A stretch of DNA of 64,000 bases from an uncultured Caulobacterales bacterium. GTDB taxonomy: Bacteria; Pseudomonadota; Alphaproteobacteria; Caulobacterales; Maricaulaceae. The first letter of the stretch is position 1, and the number at the start of each line of letters is the position of its first letter. The position numbers were made by a program, and so were the translations under genes. The DNA lies in the NCBI GenBank assembly GCA_947503715.1, contig CANNER010000001.1, positions 868,001 to 932,000 on the forward strand. The letters run 5' to 3'. A model generated the notes under the pieces. That model searched no databases. It was not told the DNA's origin and saw only the letters and a program-made list of their open reading frames with translations. Shown here piece by piece: positions 35,226 through 44,630 of the stretch.

Positions 35226-37182
35226 AGCTGACGGCCATTTTAACGGTTTCAATAAAATCGTGATTGGAAACATGACGCATCATAGGATGGCAAGGGATGC
35301 TGATTAAACGTTCACTTAAAAATTTAGCATTTACGTATTCAGATGGGATATCCTGATAAGGCCTTTGGATTTCAAAAAACTCATGACTTAAGTTTGACCC
35401 CTGCAGAGGTCTGTTAGAGATAAATTTCAAATGTCCAATGGGTGACTTTTGCTTATTTTGATGAAGCCACGGTTTTAAACCGGGTAGGTTTCGGGCCACT
35501 AATTGCCGAATACGCCGGGCTTGTCTTTGATAAAAAAACGAAACCCGTTCATAACGCTCCAAAACATCCAGAAGCTCACAGCTGGTCTGCACTGGTAAAA
35601 GCTGCTCATCTTTTACGCTCTGCTCTAAAACTCGCATTTGGTCACTGGACAGAATGATTGCAGTGGCATCACTCACACCCCAAGGCAGAAAACCATTGCA
35701 GGACAACACTTCAATTTCATTTGAAGGGCGATTTGTAAGAGGACGATCTAATAGGCTACGTGCATTGTCGATAATTAGCGGGGTTTTGGATCTTTCGCAA
35801 TATTTTCTCAATCTTGCCCATGATGAAATATTAGCGCCATCATGATTATAGATCATGCCCAGGTTTTTATCAGATAGAATCTCTAAATTGGACTCGAGTA
35901 AACTGCCATTTTTATCACAATCCAACCTGACTGGATCCAGAATAAGACGCGCAGTCGACAGCGCATTGGACACCCAGTTTAGATTATCTTGTTCGCCCCC
36001 TGAGAGGACGACCTCTGCCAGTCGTAGAGCCTCTGCTTTTGAACGACAGAGAATGATTTTATCCTCATCCGGCAAACCCATAACATCCTTCAAAATGTCG
36101 GACGTTAATTGTCGGTGATCTATCTGCCCCTTTCGTATTTGATTTATTCGTAAAGCGTCTTGCGTATGAATTAGATGAAACGGTATTGGTCTTTGGACTG
36201 CAACTTTCGGATCAAAAAAATGGGTCGGGCCGTCTATGCCGGCTTTTTCCAATACACTCACAACCTCATCAGATCGACCTGTAAGGATAGTTCGACTTAT
36301 CGGCTTAGCCATAGATTTTGAAAGCCAACCGGAATGAACTGACTCGATGCAGTCTTGGAGTTGTTTGCGATATATCCGACCAAAAGCCGTTGGAAAAAGC
36401 GCTTCGGGATTACAGATCAAGGACCCAAGACCAATATCGATCAATGTCACATCCGGCCTCTTCTGATACAAGTGATGTATCAGCCAAGCTGAGAGTGATC
36501 CCCCCGCTTGGAGCAGAATAAGTTTCAAGTCAGCCGCTCCATCAAGCCGTGCTTCAATATCGTGGAGGAGAGCAAAACGAGCTTCCCGCGCCCGCGACGG
36601 ATGGATTTCCAAAAATTTTCCCTGCGAATGCCCAATGAATTCGAAATATCGGGATAGGTTTTGATTTCCGACGAGAAGTGTTTTACGCGTCCTCACGGCC
36701 CTCACAAACTCTATAAATGTGCTATTTATAATCGCGCGCTTAAACTCCATTCCATTTGCTGTGGGATGTTTTATCGAGACCGAGACATATTTCTCGATCA
36801 TCTTCAGGCACACAGCCTCATCGTGGGTTATTCCGGCAGTTTCCAATCTTCCAGGCCACCCTAATAAGCCTGCTGAAAAAATATAGTTTGCCCTTCTCTT
36901 CGGTGAATTTTCGAGAAGGCTAAGCATTTCCTCAACAAATCCGCCTTCAAACATGTGTGGTGTGACCCGGTGGAATTTTTCTAAACGATCCATCTCACGT
37001 CTGGTATCTGGGGCAGGCTCACGAATATCAAAGCCTTCGGCTTCAATAGCGACGAGGCGCTCCCAAAATCCGTGATTGATTTTTGAATAAACAAAAGGCG
37101 TTTTAGTCAGGATCGAGCGCACCATGAAACTGAAAACGTCATCATCACGCCGAACATCGGGCTCTAATCTACTCGTAAACAT
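35194..37182 (-). CDS. GT-D glycosyltransferase fused to lysine-less DegT-like domain
   Basis: 662 residues. The first 290 resemble GT-D glycosyltransferases (former DUF1792): KTPFVYSKINHGFWERL near the N-terminus, a TLLVGNQNL strand, then LILLQAGGSLSAWLIHHLYQ and VTLIDIGLGSL. From about 390 to the end the chain follows the DegT/DnrJ/EryC1 aminotransferase fold: PLIIDNARSLL, VLSCNGFLPWGVSDATAII and a C-terminal NAKFLSERLISIPCHPMM. In DegT enzymes the segment FHATKPFGVGEGG holds the PLP lysine; here the aligned residue is L499, so ordinary transamination is unlikely. A sugar-binding or dehydratase-like role, or a structural one, is possible. Convergent with the sulfotransferase operon, so it plausibly belongs to the same glycan pathway. 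The start ATG is the first in frame; the start is not otherwise confirmed. Confidence 0.65.
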   Translation of the reverse strand: MFTSRLEPDVRRDDDVFSFMVRSILTKTPFVYSKINHGFWERLVAIEAEGFDIREPAPDTRREMDRLEKFHRVTPHMFEGGFVEEMLSLLENSPKRRANYIFSAGLLGWPGRLETAGITHDEAVCLKMIEKYVSVSIKHPTANGMEFKRAIINSTFIEFVRAVRTRKTLLVGNQNLSRYFEFIGHSQGKFLEIHPSRAREARFALLHDIEARLDGAADLKLILLQAGGSLSAWLIHHLYQKRPDVTLIDIGLGSLICNPEALFPTAFGRIYRKQLQDCIESVHSGWLSKSMAKPISRTILTGRSDEVVSVLEKAGIDGPTHFFDPKVAVQRPIPFHLIHTQDALRINQIRKGQIDHRQLTSDILKDVMGLPDEDKIILCRSKAEALRLAEVVLSGGEQDNLNWVSNALSTARLILDPVRLDCDKNGSLLESNLEILSDKNLGMIYNHDGANISSWARLRKYCERSKTPLIIDNARSLLDRPLTNRPSNEIEVLSCNGFLPWGVSDATAIILSSDQMRVLEQSVKDEQLLPVQTSCELLDVLERYERVSFFYQRQARRIRQLVARNLPGLKPWLHQNKQKSPIGHLKFISNRPLQGSNLSHEFFEIQRPYQDIPSEYVNAKFLSERLISIPCHPMMRHVSNHDFIETVKMAVSSNNLALPRGS

Positions 37183-37269
37183 GGTTATGCTTTGTGGGAT
37201 AGCCGTCCCAGTCGCAAATGAATTCTATGTCTTGTCGAAGCCTTGCGAATATTAAAAAGCGCTAATATT

Positions 37270-37311
37270 ACGACAATTGTCGTTTTAAGCTTGCGTAACG
37301 ACAATTGTCGT
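37270..37311 (+). promoter_or_regulatory. Twin BlaI-type operators
   Basis: Two perfect 14-bp palindromes ACGACAATTGTCGT at 37270-37283 and 37298-37311, 28 bp centre to centre, lie just before blaI (ATG 37325). A -10-like TATATA begins at 37311. Two dyads of this spacing are typical for BlaI/MecI dimers that repress their own operon; the core here is ACGACAATTGTCGT and not the staphylococcal TACA/TGTA dyad. Confidence 0.85.
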
Positions 37312-37324
37312 ATATAGCCATCCT

Positions 37325-37702
37325 ATGACAAAACGATCAAAACCCTCTGCGGCTGAAACGGCTATCCTGACTGTGCTTTGGGAGAAACAGCCCTGCCCGG
37401 TCAAAGATATCCATGCCATTCTGAGTCAGACCAAAGATGTAGGCTACACGACGACATTGAAACAGGTTCAGCGCATGCATGATAAGGGTTTAGTCAAACG
37501 TCAGCCGGGCGAAGGTAAGTCTTATGTCTACAGTGCCGTGGACAGCGAGACGGAGACGAAATCCGCACTTTTTAATCGTTTTGTCGAAAACACTTTCGGC
37601 AATTCTGTGAGTGATCTCGTTATGCACGCTTTGGGCAATGAAAAGACATCAGACGCAGAAATTGATGCGATTAAAGCCTTTATTGCAAAGTTAGAAGAAT
37701 AG
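37325..37702 (+). CDS. blaI: BlaI/MecI/CopY-family repressor
   Basis: 125-residue winged-helix repressor. Seen: LSAAETAILTVLWEKQPCPVKDIHAIL-like helix start (KPSAAETAILTVLWEKQPCP), the recognition helix in YTTTLKQVQRMHDKGLVKRQ, and the dimerisation tail ending KAFIAKLEE. BlaI proteins are inactivated by proteolysis after BlaR1 senses a signal. Twin operators lie directly upstream and a BlaR1-like gene 21 bases downstream, so autoregulation of the three-gene unit is expected. Confidence 0.95.
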   Translation: MTKRSKPSAAETAILTVLWEKQPCPVKDIHAILSQTKDVGYTTTLKQVQRMHDKGLVKRQPGEGKSYVYSAVDSETETKSALFNRFVENTFGNSVSDLVMHALGNEKTSDAEIDAIKAFIAKLEE

Positions 37703-37723
37703 AACGTCGAAAGGGGACGCATC

Positions 37724-39655
37724 ATGGGACCGGAATTTACGCATCTGTTAGATAGTCTGGGATGGGCTGTTTTGCATTCTACATGGCAAGGTGGATTGGC
37801 ATTCATTGCCGTTATATTCTTGCGAACATTTTTGCGGAATGGTTCGCCATCTCTCCGTTACAATGCGCAAATGCTCGTCTTACTGGGCTGTTTGGCAGCC
37901 TTTTTAACAACATTCGCTTTATATGCAGGATCGACCTCACCTGAAACACTGCGTGCCAGCGGTGCAGGTGGAGGTGACATGTCATTTGGCGGTCTCATAC
38001 CGGCTTTTGACCCTTCCCGTGGAACCACCGGGTTTAACTGGCCTGATGTCTCGGCCTATACACCCTTTATCGCGTTAAGCTGGGTCATTGGCTTCATGGC
38101 GTTGAGCCTACGTTACGCATTCGCCTACGGTCAGGTGCAACAGTTACGCGTTCTAGGTGTTTCCGAAGCTCCGCTGGATTGGAAGCTTCGTTTTCTGAGC
38201 TTAATGGAAACCTCCGGGATCAAAAAAACAGTCCAACTCCATATCTCACAGCATATTGATGGACCTATGACGATGGGCTTCCTGAAACCAGTTGTGCTTG
38301 TGCCGACGCGTTTTCTGACCGGTATCCCGTCCGATCAGGTCGAAGCGGTCCTCCTGCATGAATTAGCACATATCCGTCGTCACGATTACCTCTTTAATCT
38401 CGTACAAACAGGTGTTCGGACCGTTCTGTTCTACCACCCTGCCATTCATATCATCTCGCGCTGGATTGATCGTGATCGGGAACAGGCCTGTGATGATATC
38501 GCTGTCTCTAAAAGTCAGGATGCCGGCGCTCTCTTACGCGGCCTTGCGGCCTTGCGTTTGCAAAGCGGGGGGCTCGCAATGTCCGCGACAGGAAAAGGTG
38601 AAGACACCCCTTTGATAGAGCGCCTTTCACGTCTGGCGGGCCAAAATCAGACGACCCCACGACGTCCAGAACACGTTCTCATGTCGCTCTTGAGCGCCCT
38701 CATGATTGGTACTATTTATGTTGGTGCAATGGCAAAAGCCGACGCGCACCCCCACCCTATAAAGCCAAAGCTGAGTGTTGAGGCGCCTGAACCCCCTGCG
38801 GTGTCCGATACGGTGATTGTAGCTAAGCCTTATGTCGCTGCCATAAAACCCACTCCACCTATTCTTCCGGTCCTACCGCCCACGCATTTCGATGGTGAAG
38901 TCGATGAGGGAGTATTCCAGAGTTTCATCGAAACCGATAAAGCGATTTGGAAATCTTACGAAATCGCAATGCGACAATATGAAAAATCTCTGGAGAGTTA
39001 TCTGGAAAACACGTCTCTTTCGGAAGATGAGATGGAAGATATCGTAGAACATTACGAAGACTATGCAGATGACATCGAAGAACTCTTCGAAGATCGCCGC
39101 GAGTCGATTGAAGATCAATACGAGGACTATGTTGAGTACCGCGCCGAAGCCAACGACGATTGGACTGACGCGATAGAAGAAGAAATCGAGTATCAGGTCG
39201 AGCGCGCTATTAGCCAAGCTGAGCAAACGATCAGCGAAACTATTCGAAAAGCACAATCCGAAAACTTTCAAAGAGCTAAAGAACAGCGCAAAGAAGCTGC
39301 AAAGCAACGCGACATCGCCCGCAAAGAAGCGCGCGCTCATGCCAGGCATGACGAGAAGTCCCGAAACAAACACGAAATGTTCCGTGATGATATTATGAAA
39401 GAGCTTTTAGAAGACGGACTCATTCGCTCAAAATCTGAAACAGTTGCGCTTTCACATCCTGAAGACACAATGATTTTAAATGGGAAGTCTTTGCCGAAAG
39501 AGTTGCGCGGCAAATACTGCGCGATGTGGGACAAGGCGGGCTTTAAAGACGGCCATACGCAAGTCACGATTAGCCCGAAATCTCTTACAATTCTCGCCGA
39601 TTATAAAAACGGTCAACATACCACCCGCGTGACCTATGGAACTTGGGAAGACTAA
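37724..39655 (+). CDS. BlaR1-like M56 membrane metalloprotease with acidic coiled-coil tail
   Basis: 643 residues. The N-terminal part has transmembrane helices and the M56 zinc motif HELAH (VLLHELAHIRRHDYLFNL), with the downstream acid in DRDREQACDD. A helix around 322-340 should cross the membrane. Instead of a penicillin-binding sensor domain, residues about 390-560 are a highly charged, Glu/Asp/Arg-rich helical stretch (EYRAEANDDWTDAIEEEIEY and similar), then a short beta-rich end. So it probably senses something other than beta-lactams. A good ribosome site (AAAGGGGA) precedes the ATG. The TonB-receptor gene follows 28 bases later. Confidence 0.9.
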   Translation: MGPEFTHLLDSLGWAVLHSTWQGGLAFIAVIFLRTFLRNGSPSLRYNAQMLVLLGCLAAFLTTFALYAGSTSPETLRASGAGGGDMSFGGLIPAFDPSRGTTGFNWPDVSAYTPFIALSWVIGFMALSLRYAFAYGQVQQLRVLGVSEAPLDWKLRFLSLMETSGIKKTVQLHISQHIDGPMTMGFLKPVVLVPTRFLTGIPSDQVEAVLLHELAHIRRHDYLFNLVQTGVRTVLFYHPAIHIISRWIDRDREQACDDIAVSKSQDAGALLRGLAALRLQSGGLAMSATGKGEDTPLIERLSRLAGQNQTTPRRPEHVLMSLLSALMIGTIYVGAMAKADAHPHPIKPKLSVEAPEPPAVSDTVIVAKPYVAAIKPTPPILPVLPPTHFDGEVDEGVFQSFIETDKAIWKSYEIAMRQYEKSLESYLENTSLSEDEMEDIVEHYEDYADDIEELFEDRRESIEDQYEDYVEYRAEANDDWTDAIEEEIEYQVERAISQAEQTISETIRKAQSENFQRAKEQRKEAAKQRDIARKEARAHARHDEKSRNKHEMFRDDIMKELLEDGLIRSKSETVALSHPEDTMILNGKSLPKELRGKYCAMWDKAGFKDGHTQVTISPKSLTILADYKNGQHTTRVTYGTWED

Positions 39656-39683
39656 GTCTTTCCGCCCAAATAAGGACTCTAAA

Positions 39684-41723
39684 ATGAACTATTTTTCAAA
39701 ACCGCATCTTGCGGCAACGGTTGCGCTCGGCCTTATTTTTACCGCACCTGCCGTCTATGCACAAACAATTCAGGATGTATTTGAGCCTGAATTTTTCGAA
39801 CAATATGCGCCCCAAAACGCCTTGGATATGATTGAACAAATTCCCGGGTTTCAGCTTCAGGTCGCTGATAACCGCCGCGGTTTGGGTCAAGGCGGCGCAA
39901 ATATTCTGATTAATGGCGAACGTTTGACCGGCAAGTCTGATGTCGGCTCTCAGCTCTCGCGCATTGTCGCTGATAACGTTGTTAAGATTGAAATAAAAGA
40001 TGGAGCCTCTCTCGATATTCCAGGCTTGTCCGGTCAGGTCGCCAATATTGTGACCAAAAACACGGGTGTAACAGGCACATGGAGTTGGGCGCCACAATTT
40101 CGGGAACGGCAGCGGATAAACCTCAATCATATCCACCTGACCGTTTCAGGAGAAAAAGGTAATCTCAGCTATAGCGCGGAAATTCGAAATGAAGCACAGC
40201 GAAATGGCGATTGGGGGCCGGAAACACTTACGGCCGCTGATGGGACCGTTTTCGAAATCCGGGATGAATTGGGCCGCTATAATTTTGATGGGCCAGGTGC
40301 TGTGCTGGACCTGAACTGGAAACCAAAAGAAGATCATGTCGGCAATCTGAACTTGGAATATAATAAACAGAATTTTGCATCGCTCGAACGCTCAAACCGT
40401 CGCGCCCTAACCCCGCGCGGTCGTGATCTGGAAACTGTATTCACGGGCGGTGAGGATGAGTGGAATGCCAAAATCGGTGCAGATTATGAATTTCCAGTTG
40501 GCCCGGGCAAGCTCAAAGCGATAGGATATTACCGCGCCGAACATTCCCCAACCCGCAATAAGTTTTCTGTCTTCGATTTGACCGGGGAACAAATTGGAGG
40601 TTCGATTTTTGACCGTGTCGCAGATGAAGGCGAAGCCATTCTTCGCGGCGAATATAGCTGGTCTAATGCAAAAGGTCAGGATTGGACTTTTGGCGCAGAA
40701 GGTGTCTTCAATTTCTTGGATATTGAATCCGAACTTCAAGTTTTCAACGATGGCGAATTTATCGAGGAAGCTATTGATGGCGCAACGTCCCGCGTTGAGG
40801 AACGTAGGACAGAAGCCACCCTCACCCATAATCGTGCGCTTTCTCCGAAATGGGATTTGCAAGTCTCTGCAGGAGTCGAATATTCTGAAATCCAACAGGA
40901 AGGCGAAGAAGCCCGCGACTATATTCGCCCAAAAGGTTTCCTCCTCGCGACTTATAAACCAGATGAAAAAACGGCTGTAAGGTTTAGAGCTGAACGCGAG
41001 GTCGGCCAACTTAGCTTCTTTGACATTATCGCTTCAATTGATGTCGTCGATGGCATTGACCGTGCCGGAAACTCCAATCTCGTCCCGTCACAGCGCTGGA
41101 TTGGATCTTTAGAGTATGATCGTGATTTTGGACAAGGCTTCACAATCAACATCAATCCATATTTTCAGCTTATCTCAGACCTCGTTGACCGCATTCCAAT
41201 CGGCGATGATGGAGATGCCGTTGGTAATGTCGATAATGCCATACGCTACGGTATTGATTTCAATACAAGTATCAAAGGCGATAGATGGGGCTGGACTGGG
41301 ACACAGTTCGATCTAGATCTGGAATGGCGTGACAGCCGCGTCGATGATCCTGTTACAGGTGAATCGCGTCAACTCAGCCGTGATAAGAAGACCTTCTGGC
41401 ACGCAAGAGCGCGCTATGACGTTCCGAAAACGGAGTGGGCCATCGGTGGCGGTGTTCGAGAATTTGCCGATTATAAAGGTTTCCGCTTATTCACAACGGA
41501 CGACCCAACATTGGAACGCCCCATTACCTATGCGTTTGTTGAGCATAAGGACGTGTTTGGAATGCGTATCCGCGTAGAACTTACAAACTTGATCGACTCA
41601 AAAGAGGAATTCACACGGGAGTTTTTTACAGATCGAAGAGATCGGGGTGTATTGGACTTCACTGAGTTTCAGTCCCGCGCCTTCGGTCCAATTTTGGACA
41701 TCGAATTCAGCGGAACATTTTAA
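39684..41723 (+). CDS. TonB-dependent receptor-like outer-membrane protein
   Basis: 679 residues from the ATG at 39684, which has AAGGA 7 bases upstream; the frame opens earlier at 39636 but inside blaR1. A signal peptide ends APAVYAQT. A plug domain follows: ALDMIEQIPGFQL, GANILINGERLTGKSD and a VVKIEIKDGASLDI strand, then a beta-barrel rich in alternating aromatic strands and ending in Phe (ILDIEFSGTF). The sequence FEPEFFEQYAPQNALDMIEQ at the mature start is not a classic TonB box. The substrate is unknown. Position behind blaI-blaR1 suggests its synthesis is derepressed by the sensor. Confidence 0.88.
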   Translation: MNYFSKPHLAATVALGLIFTAPAVYAQTIQDVFEPEFFEQYAPQNALDMIEQIPGFQLQVADNRRGLGQGGANILINGERLTGKSDVGSQLSRIVADNVVKIEIKDGASLDIPGLSGQVANIVTKNTGVTGTWSWAPQFRERQRINLNHIHLTVSGEKGNLSYSAEIRNEAQRNGDWGPETLTAADGTVFEIRDELGRYNFDGPGAVLDLNWKPKEDHVGNLNLEYNKQNFASLERSNRRALTPRGRDLETVFTGGEDEWNAKIGADYEFPVGPGKLKAIGYYRAEHSPTRNKFSVFDLTGEQIGGSIFDRVADEGEAILRGEYSWSNAKGQDWTFGAEGVFNFLDIESELQVFNDGEFIEEAIDGATSRVEERRTEATLTHNRALSPKWDLQVSAGVEYSEIQQEGEEARDYIRPKGFLLATYKPDEKTAVRFRAEREVGQLSFFDIIASIDVVDGIDRAGNSNLVPSQRWIGSLEYDRDFGQGFTININPYFQLISDLVDRIPIGDDGDAVGNVDNAIRYGIDFNTSIKGDRWGWTGTQFDLDLEWRDSRVDDPVTGESRQLSRDKKTFWHARARYDVPKTEWAIGGGVREFADYKGFRLFTTDDPTLERPITYAFVEHKDVFGMRIRVELTNLIDSKEEFTREFFTDRRDRGVLDFTEFQSRAFGPILDIEFSGTF

Positions 41724-43591
41724 GACACTTGCGACCAGTCGGCTTTCGCGTCGAGATAGGACACAGCAAGTTGTCCCGTTTTGAAGCCATAGTTTCGACT
41801 TTTCTCTCTCGGTTCTGAGACATCATACTCAAGATGAGTGAATAAGTCGCCAAGCCAATCATCAAGGGCCGCATCATCCGGCCAACCCGCCCAATAGGTC
41901 TTATACCCACTCTGTAAAACGATGGGGTCTTTAGACCTCGTTTGTTTAATCACACTCCAGTCCGTCTCAACGACCTCCCACCAAATTTTAATGGCCCCTG
42001 CACTTTGCAAATTCAGAGGAGCATCATCGCGCAAAGTTTCAACAGCCGTAATTCTTATACCCTCTAATTGAGGTGGTAGTTCGCGGGGTATGGTGAAATC
42101 TTCGGTACGCGACCCAAACCGTGGCCCCATGACCAGATGAGTCTGACTTTTCTCTGCGGCCGCTTTCAAAGTCTCCACATTTGAAAATATTCCCGGTGCA
42201 AAGACGGTAGCATATTTTTCAATATTTGTGTCGTTGGGATTTATAATATCAACGGGAATGTTTCGACGCCTCAGCCCGCGATAGATGTCATAAACCAATC
42301 GGAAATAATCAAATTGAATGTCTTGCGGCTGGACGTCCCACGCCCATTGGGACGGATAATCAAAGACAAGGCCAACGCGTGGAGCCCCTTCTCCAATACC
42401 GTTCATGGTGTTGAGCTCTTCTGCGAGTGACTGAATCTCCCGTCCCCCAGCTGAAAGCGTACCGTCCGGCAGCAAGAGGCCAGCATGCATCTGCTCCTGC
42501 GCGAATGGCGCCTGTCGCCAGCGAAAGAAACAGACAACCTCAGCCCCATGCGCAAAAGCCTCTAAAGCCCAGAGGCGGACCATGCCTGGGGTCGGAATGG
42601 GATTATGCGGGGCCCAATTTACAGGGCCGGGTTGCTGTTCCATCACCCACCAACGACCTTTTCCGACGCGACGGTAAATGTCGTGATGGAAAGCTTGAAA
42701 GTCCGGGTCACCACAACGCATGTGCTGGCGTTTGAAGTCTTGGTCGCGATCAGACCGATCCTCTAAGAACCCGAGCGGATAGCTGTCCCAGCTCGCAATG
42801 TCCAAATCTTCGCCGACTGTATAGTGATCGAAATCCGTAATCCGGCCCATATAATTATGGATCAGTGGCGCGTCCGTATACGCGCGAAGGACTTCTGCCT
42901 GCGCCAAGTTAAACGAGACAACGGCATCAGAGGCAAAGCGGCGAAAATCCATCGCATGCGATGGATTGGGTTCTGTGACAGTCAAATTGGGTAGGTCGAT
43001 TTGATCGAACCTGTCATATTCCATTGACCAAAAGACATTTCCCCAACGCAAATTCAGGTCGGAAATGTCGTTATATTTCTTCGACAACCAAACCTGAAAT
43101 GCAGCTTTCGAGACAGGGCTGTATGAGAGCGTTGTGTCATGACACCCATATTCATTGTCAATCTGCCAGGCTTGTACTGCAGAATTCTGACCGTATCGTT
43201 CGCCCAAAACTCCGGCTATCCTCCGGCACTCTTCGATATAGCCCGCGTGGGAGAAATCATAATGTCGACGGGAGCCAAACCCTCTGGGCCGACCTTCGAC
43301 ATCCCAAGCCAGCATATCTGGATGTTTATCCAACATCCAACGGGGCGGTGTCGCCGTTGGTGTGCACATCACGACTTTCAAACCCGCATCGCCGAGTATT
43401 TTGATGGCACGGTCCAGCCATCCAAATTTGAATTGGCCCGGCTTTGGCTCAATCCGACTCCACGCAAACTCTCCGATACGAACCCACGACAGACCCATCT
43501 CAACCATGCGCCGCGCATCCTCGACCCAAATCTCTTCGGGCCAATGTTCGGGATAGTAGCAAACGCCGAGCTCTGGTTTTCGCTTATCCAT
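41720..43591 (-). CDS. GH42 family beta-galactosidase
   Basis: About 623 residues. The GH42 TIM barrel is clear: LGVCYYPEHWPEE, VRIGEFAWSRIEP and CTPTATPPRWMLDKHPD. The acid/base is E147 in WQIDNEYGC and the nucleophile is E318 in WWVMEQQPG. No signal peptide, so it is cytoplasmic and acts on imported galactosides. The ATG at 43591 is chosen because the family begins there; it overlaps the dehydratase stop by 8 bases. Its end overlaps the convergent TonB-receptor stop by 4 bases, and the receptor may import the same class of substrate. Confidence 0.93.
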   Translation of the reverse strand: MDKRKPELGVCYYPEHWPEEIWVEDARRMVEMGLSWVRIGEFAWSRIEPKPGQFKFGWLDRAIKILGDAGLKVVMCTPTATPPRWMLDKHPDMLAWDVEGRPRGFGSRRHYDFSHAGYIEECRRIAGVLGERYGQNSAVQAWQIDNEYGCHDTTLSYSPVSKAAFQVWLSKKYNDISDLNLRWGNVFWSMEYDRFDQIDLPNLTVTEPNPSHAMDFRRFASDAVVSFNLAQAEVLRAYTDAPLIHNYMGRITDFDHYTVGEDLDIASWDSYPLGFLEDRSDRDQDFKRQHMRCGDPDFQAFHHDIYRRVGKGRWWVMEQQPGPVNWAPHNPIPTPGMVRLWALEAFAHGAEVVCFFRWRQAPFAQEQMHAGLLLPDGTLSAGGREIQSLAEELNTMNGIGEGAPRVGLVFDYPSQWAWDVQPQDIQFDYFRLVYDIYRGLRRRNIPVDIINPNDTNIEKYATVFAPGIFSNVETLKAAAEKSQTHLVMGPRFGSRTEDFTIPRELPPQLEGIRITAVETLRDDAPLNLQSAGAIKIWWEVVETDWSVIKQTRSKDPIVLQSGYKTYWAGWPDDAALDDWLGDLFTHLEYDVSEPREKSRNYGFKTGQLAVSYLDAKADWSQVS

Positions 43592-44549
43592 TGAGGGCGC
43601 GCTCCAATATATCCGGATCGACATTTCCGCCGGATAGGATCACCGCAACGGTTTTGACATCATCTGGAAGATTTCTGCCAAGCGTAGCCGCTATTGCCGC
43701 CGCTCCGCCTGGCTCCAAGGTCACGCCCAGCTCTTCATGGGCCACGCGAATGGCCTGCAAACACTCCTGATCGGACACGGTGTAGACATTCTCCAGAGAC
43801 TGTCCGTTAATCACCCATGGTAACTCGCCCGGCATAGGCGTCATAATCGCATCGCAAAGCGTCGCGGGTGTATCTGTAATCCGCATGCGTTTTCCTGTCC
43901 GTAAAGACATCTGATGATCGTTATAATCTGTCGGTTCCGCACCAAAGATGCGAGTCTTCGGTGACAATTCCTGCAGGGCCAAACTGATGCCCGCACACAT
44001 GCCGCCGCCACCTAGGCACGTAATCATTGCGTCAAAATCCGGTTCCGCTTCGGCCAGTTCAACGCCAATGGTGCCCTGGCCTGAAATAACGTAAGGATCG
44101 TCATAACTCGGGACGAGGACGCGACCGTCTTTTTTGGCGATATTTGCTGCAATTTCCTCACGACTTTCTGTCAGACGATCATACGTCACAATCGTTGCAC
44201 CATCCGCCAACACGCCGTCGACTTTAACCCTTGGCGCGTCCGTCGGCATCACGATAATCGCGTCGATGCCCAGCTCTTTCGCCGCACAGGAAACCCCCTG
44301 CGCATGATTGCCGGAGGAGAAAGCGACAACACCCCCTGCCCTCTCCTCGACCGTCATAGCCGAGAGACGATTAAACGCCCCGCGATATTTGAACGCCTTT
44401 TTCTTCTGCAAACATTCCGCCTTAAACCAGACCTGTTTTCCGACCCGTGCATCGATCGCATCGGACCGTAGCAAGGGTGTTCTGACCGCATGGCCGTCCA
44501 GTCTTTTGACAGCTTTGGCCACATCTTCATATGTCGGTATATGTGTCAC
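43584..44549 (-). CDS. Serine/threonine dehydratase (PLP fold type II)
   Basis: 321 residues. The PLP lysine lies in KKKAFKYRGAFNRL, the SGNHAQG phosphate/cofactor loop reads AFSSGNHAQGVS, and the glycine-rich phosphate cup is CLGGGGMCAG. No ACT regulatory domain is present, as in catabolic threonine dehydratases or serine/aspartate racemases, with which this family is easily confused. The GTG start at 44549 has GGGAGA upstream. It is divergent from the acyl-CoA ligase and followed by the beta-galactosidase. Confidence 0.9.
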   Translation of the reverse strand: MTHIPTYEDVAKAVKRLDGHAVRTPLLRSDAIDARVGKQVWFKAECLQKKKAFKYRGAFNRLSAMTVEERAGGVVAFSSGNHAQGVSCAAKELGIDAIIVMPTDAPRVKVDGVLADGATIVTYDRLTESREEIAANIAKKDGRVLVPSYDDPYVISGQGTIGVELAEAEPDFDAMITCLGGGGMCAGISLALQELSPKTRIFGAEPTDYNDHQMSLRTGKRMRITDTPATLCDAIMTPMPGELPWVINGQSLENVYTVSDQECLQAIRVAHEELGVTLEPGGAAAIAATLGRNLPDDVKTVAVILSGGNVDPDILERALNG

Positions 44550-44630
44550 GCGTTCTCCCGGTTGACCCCCGTCGGGAATAATGAAAATACACTCTATAAA
44601 ACAAGAACAAACTCACAATCGGGAGACATC

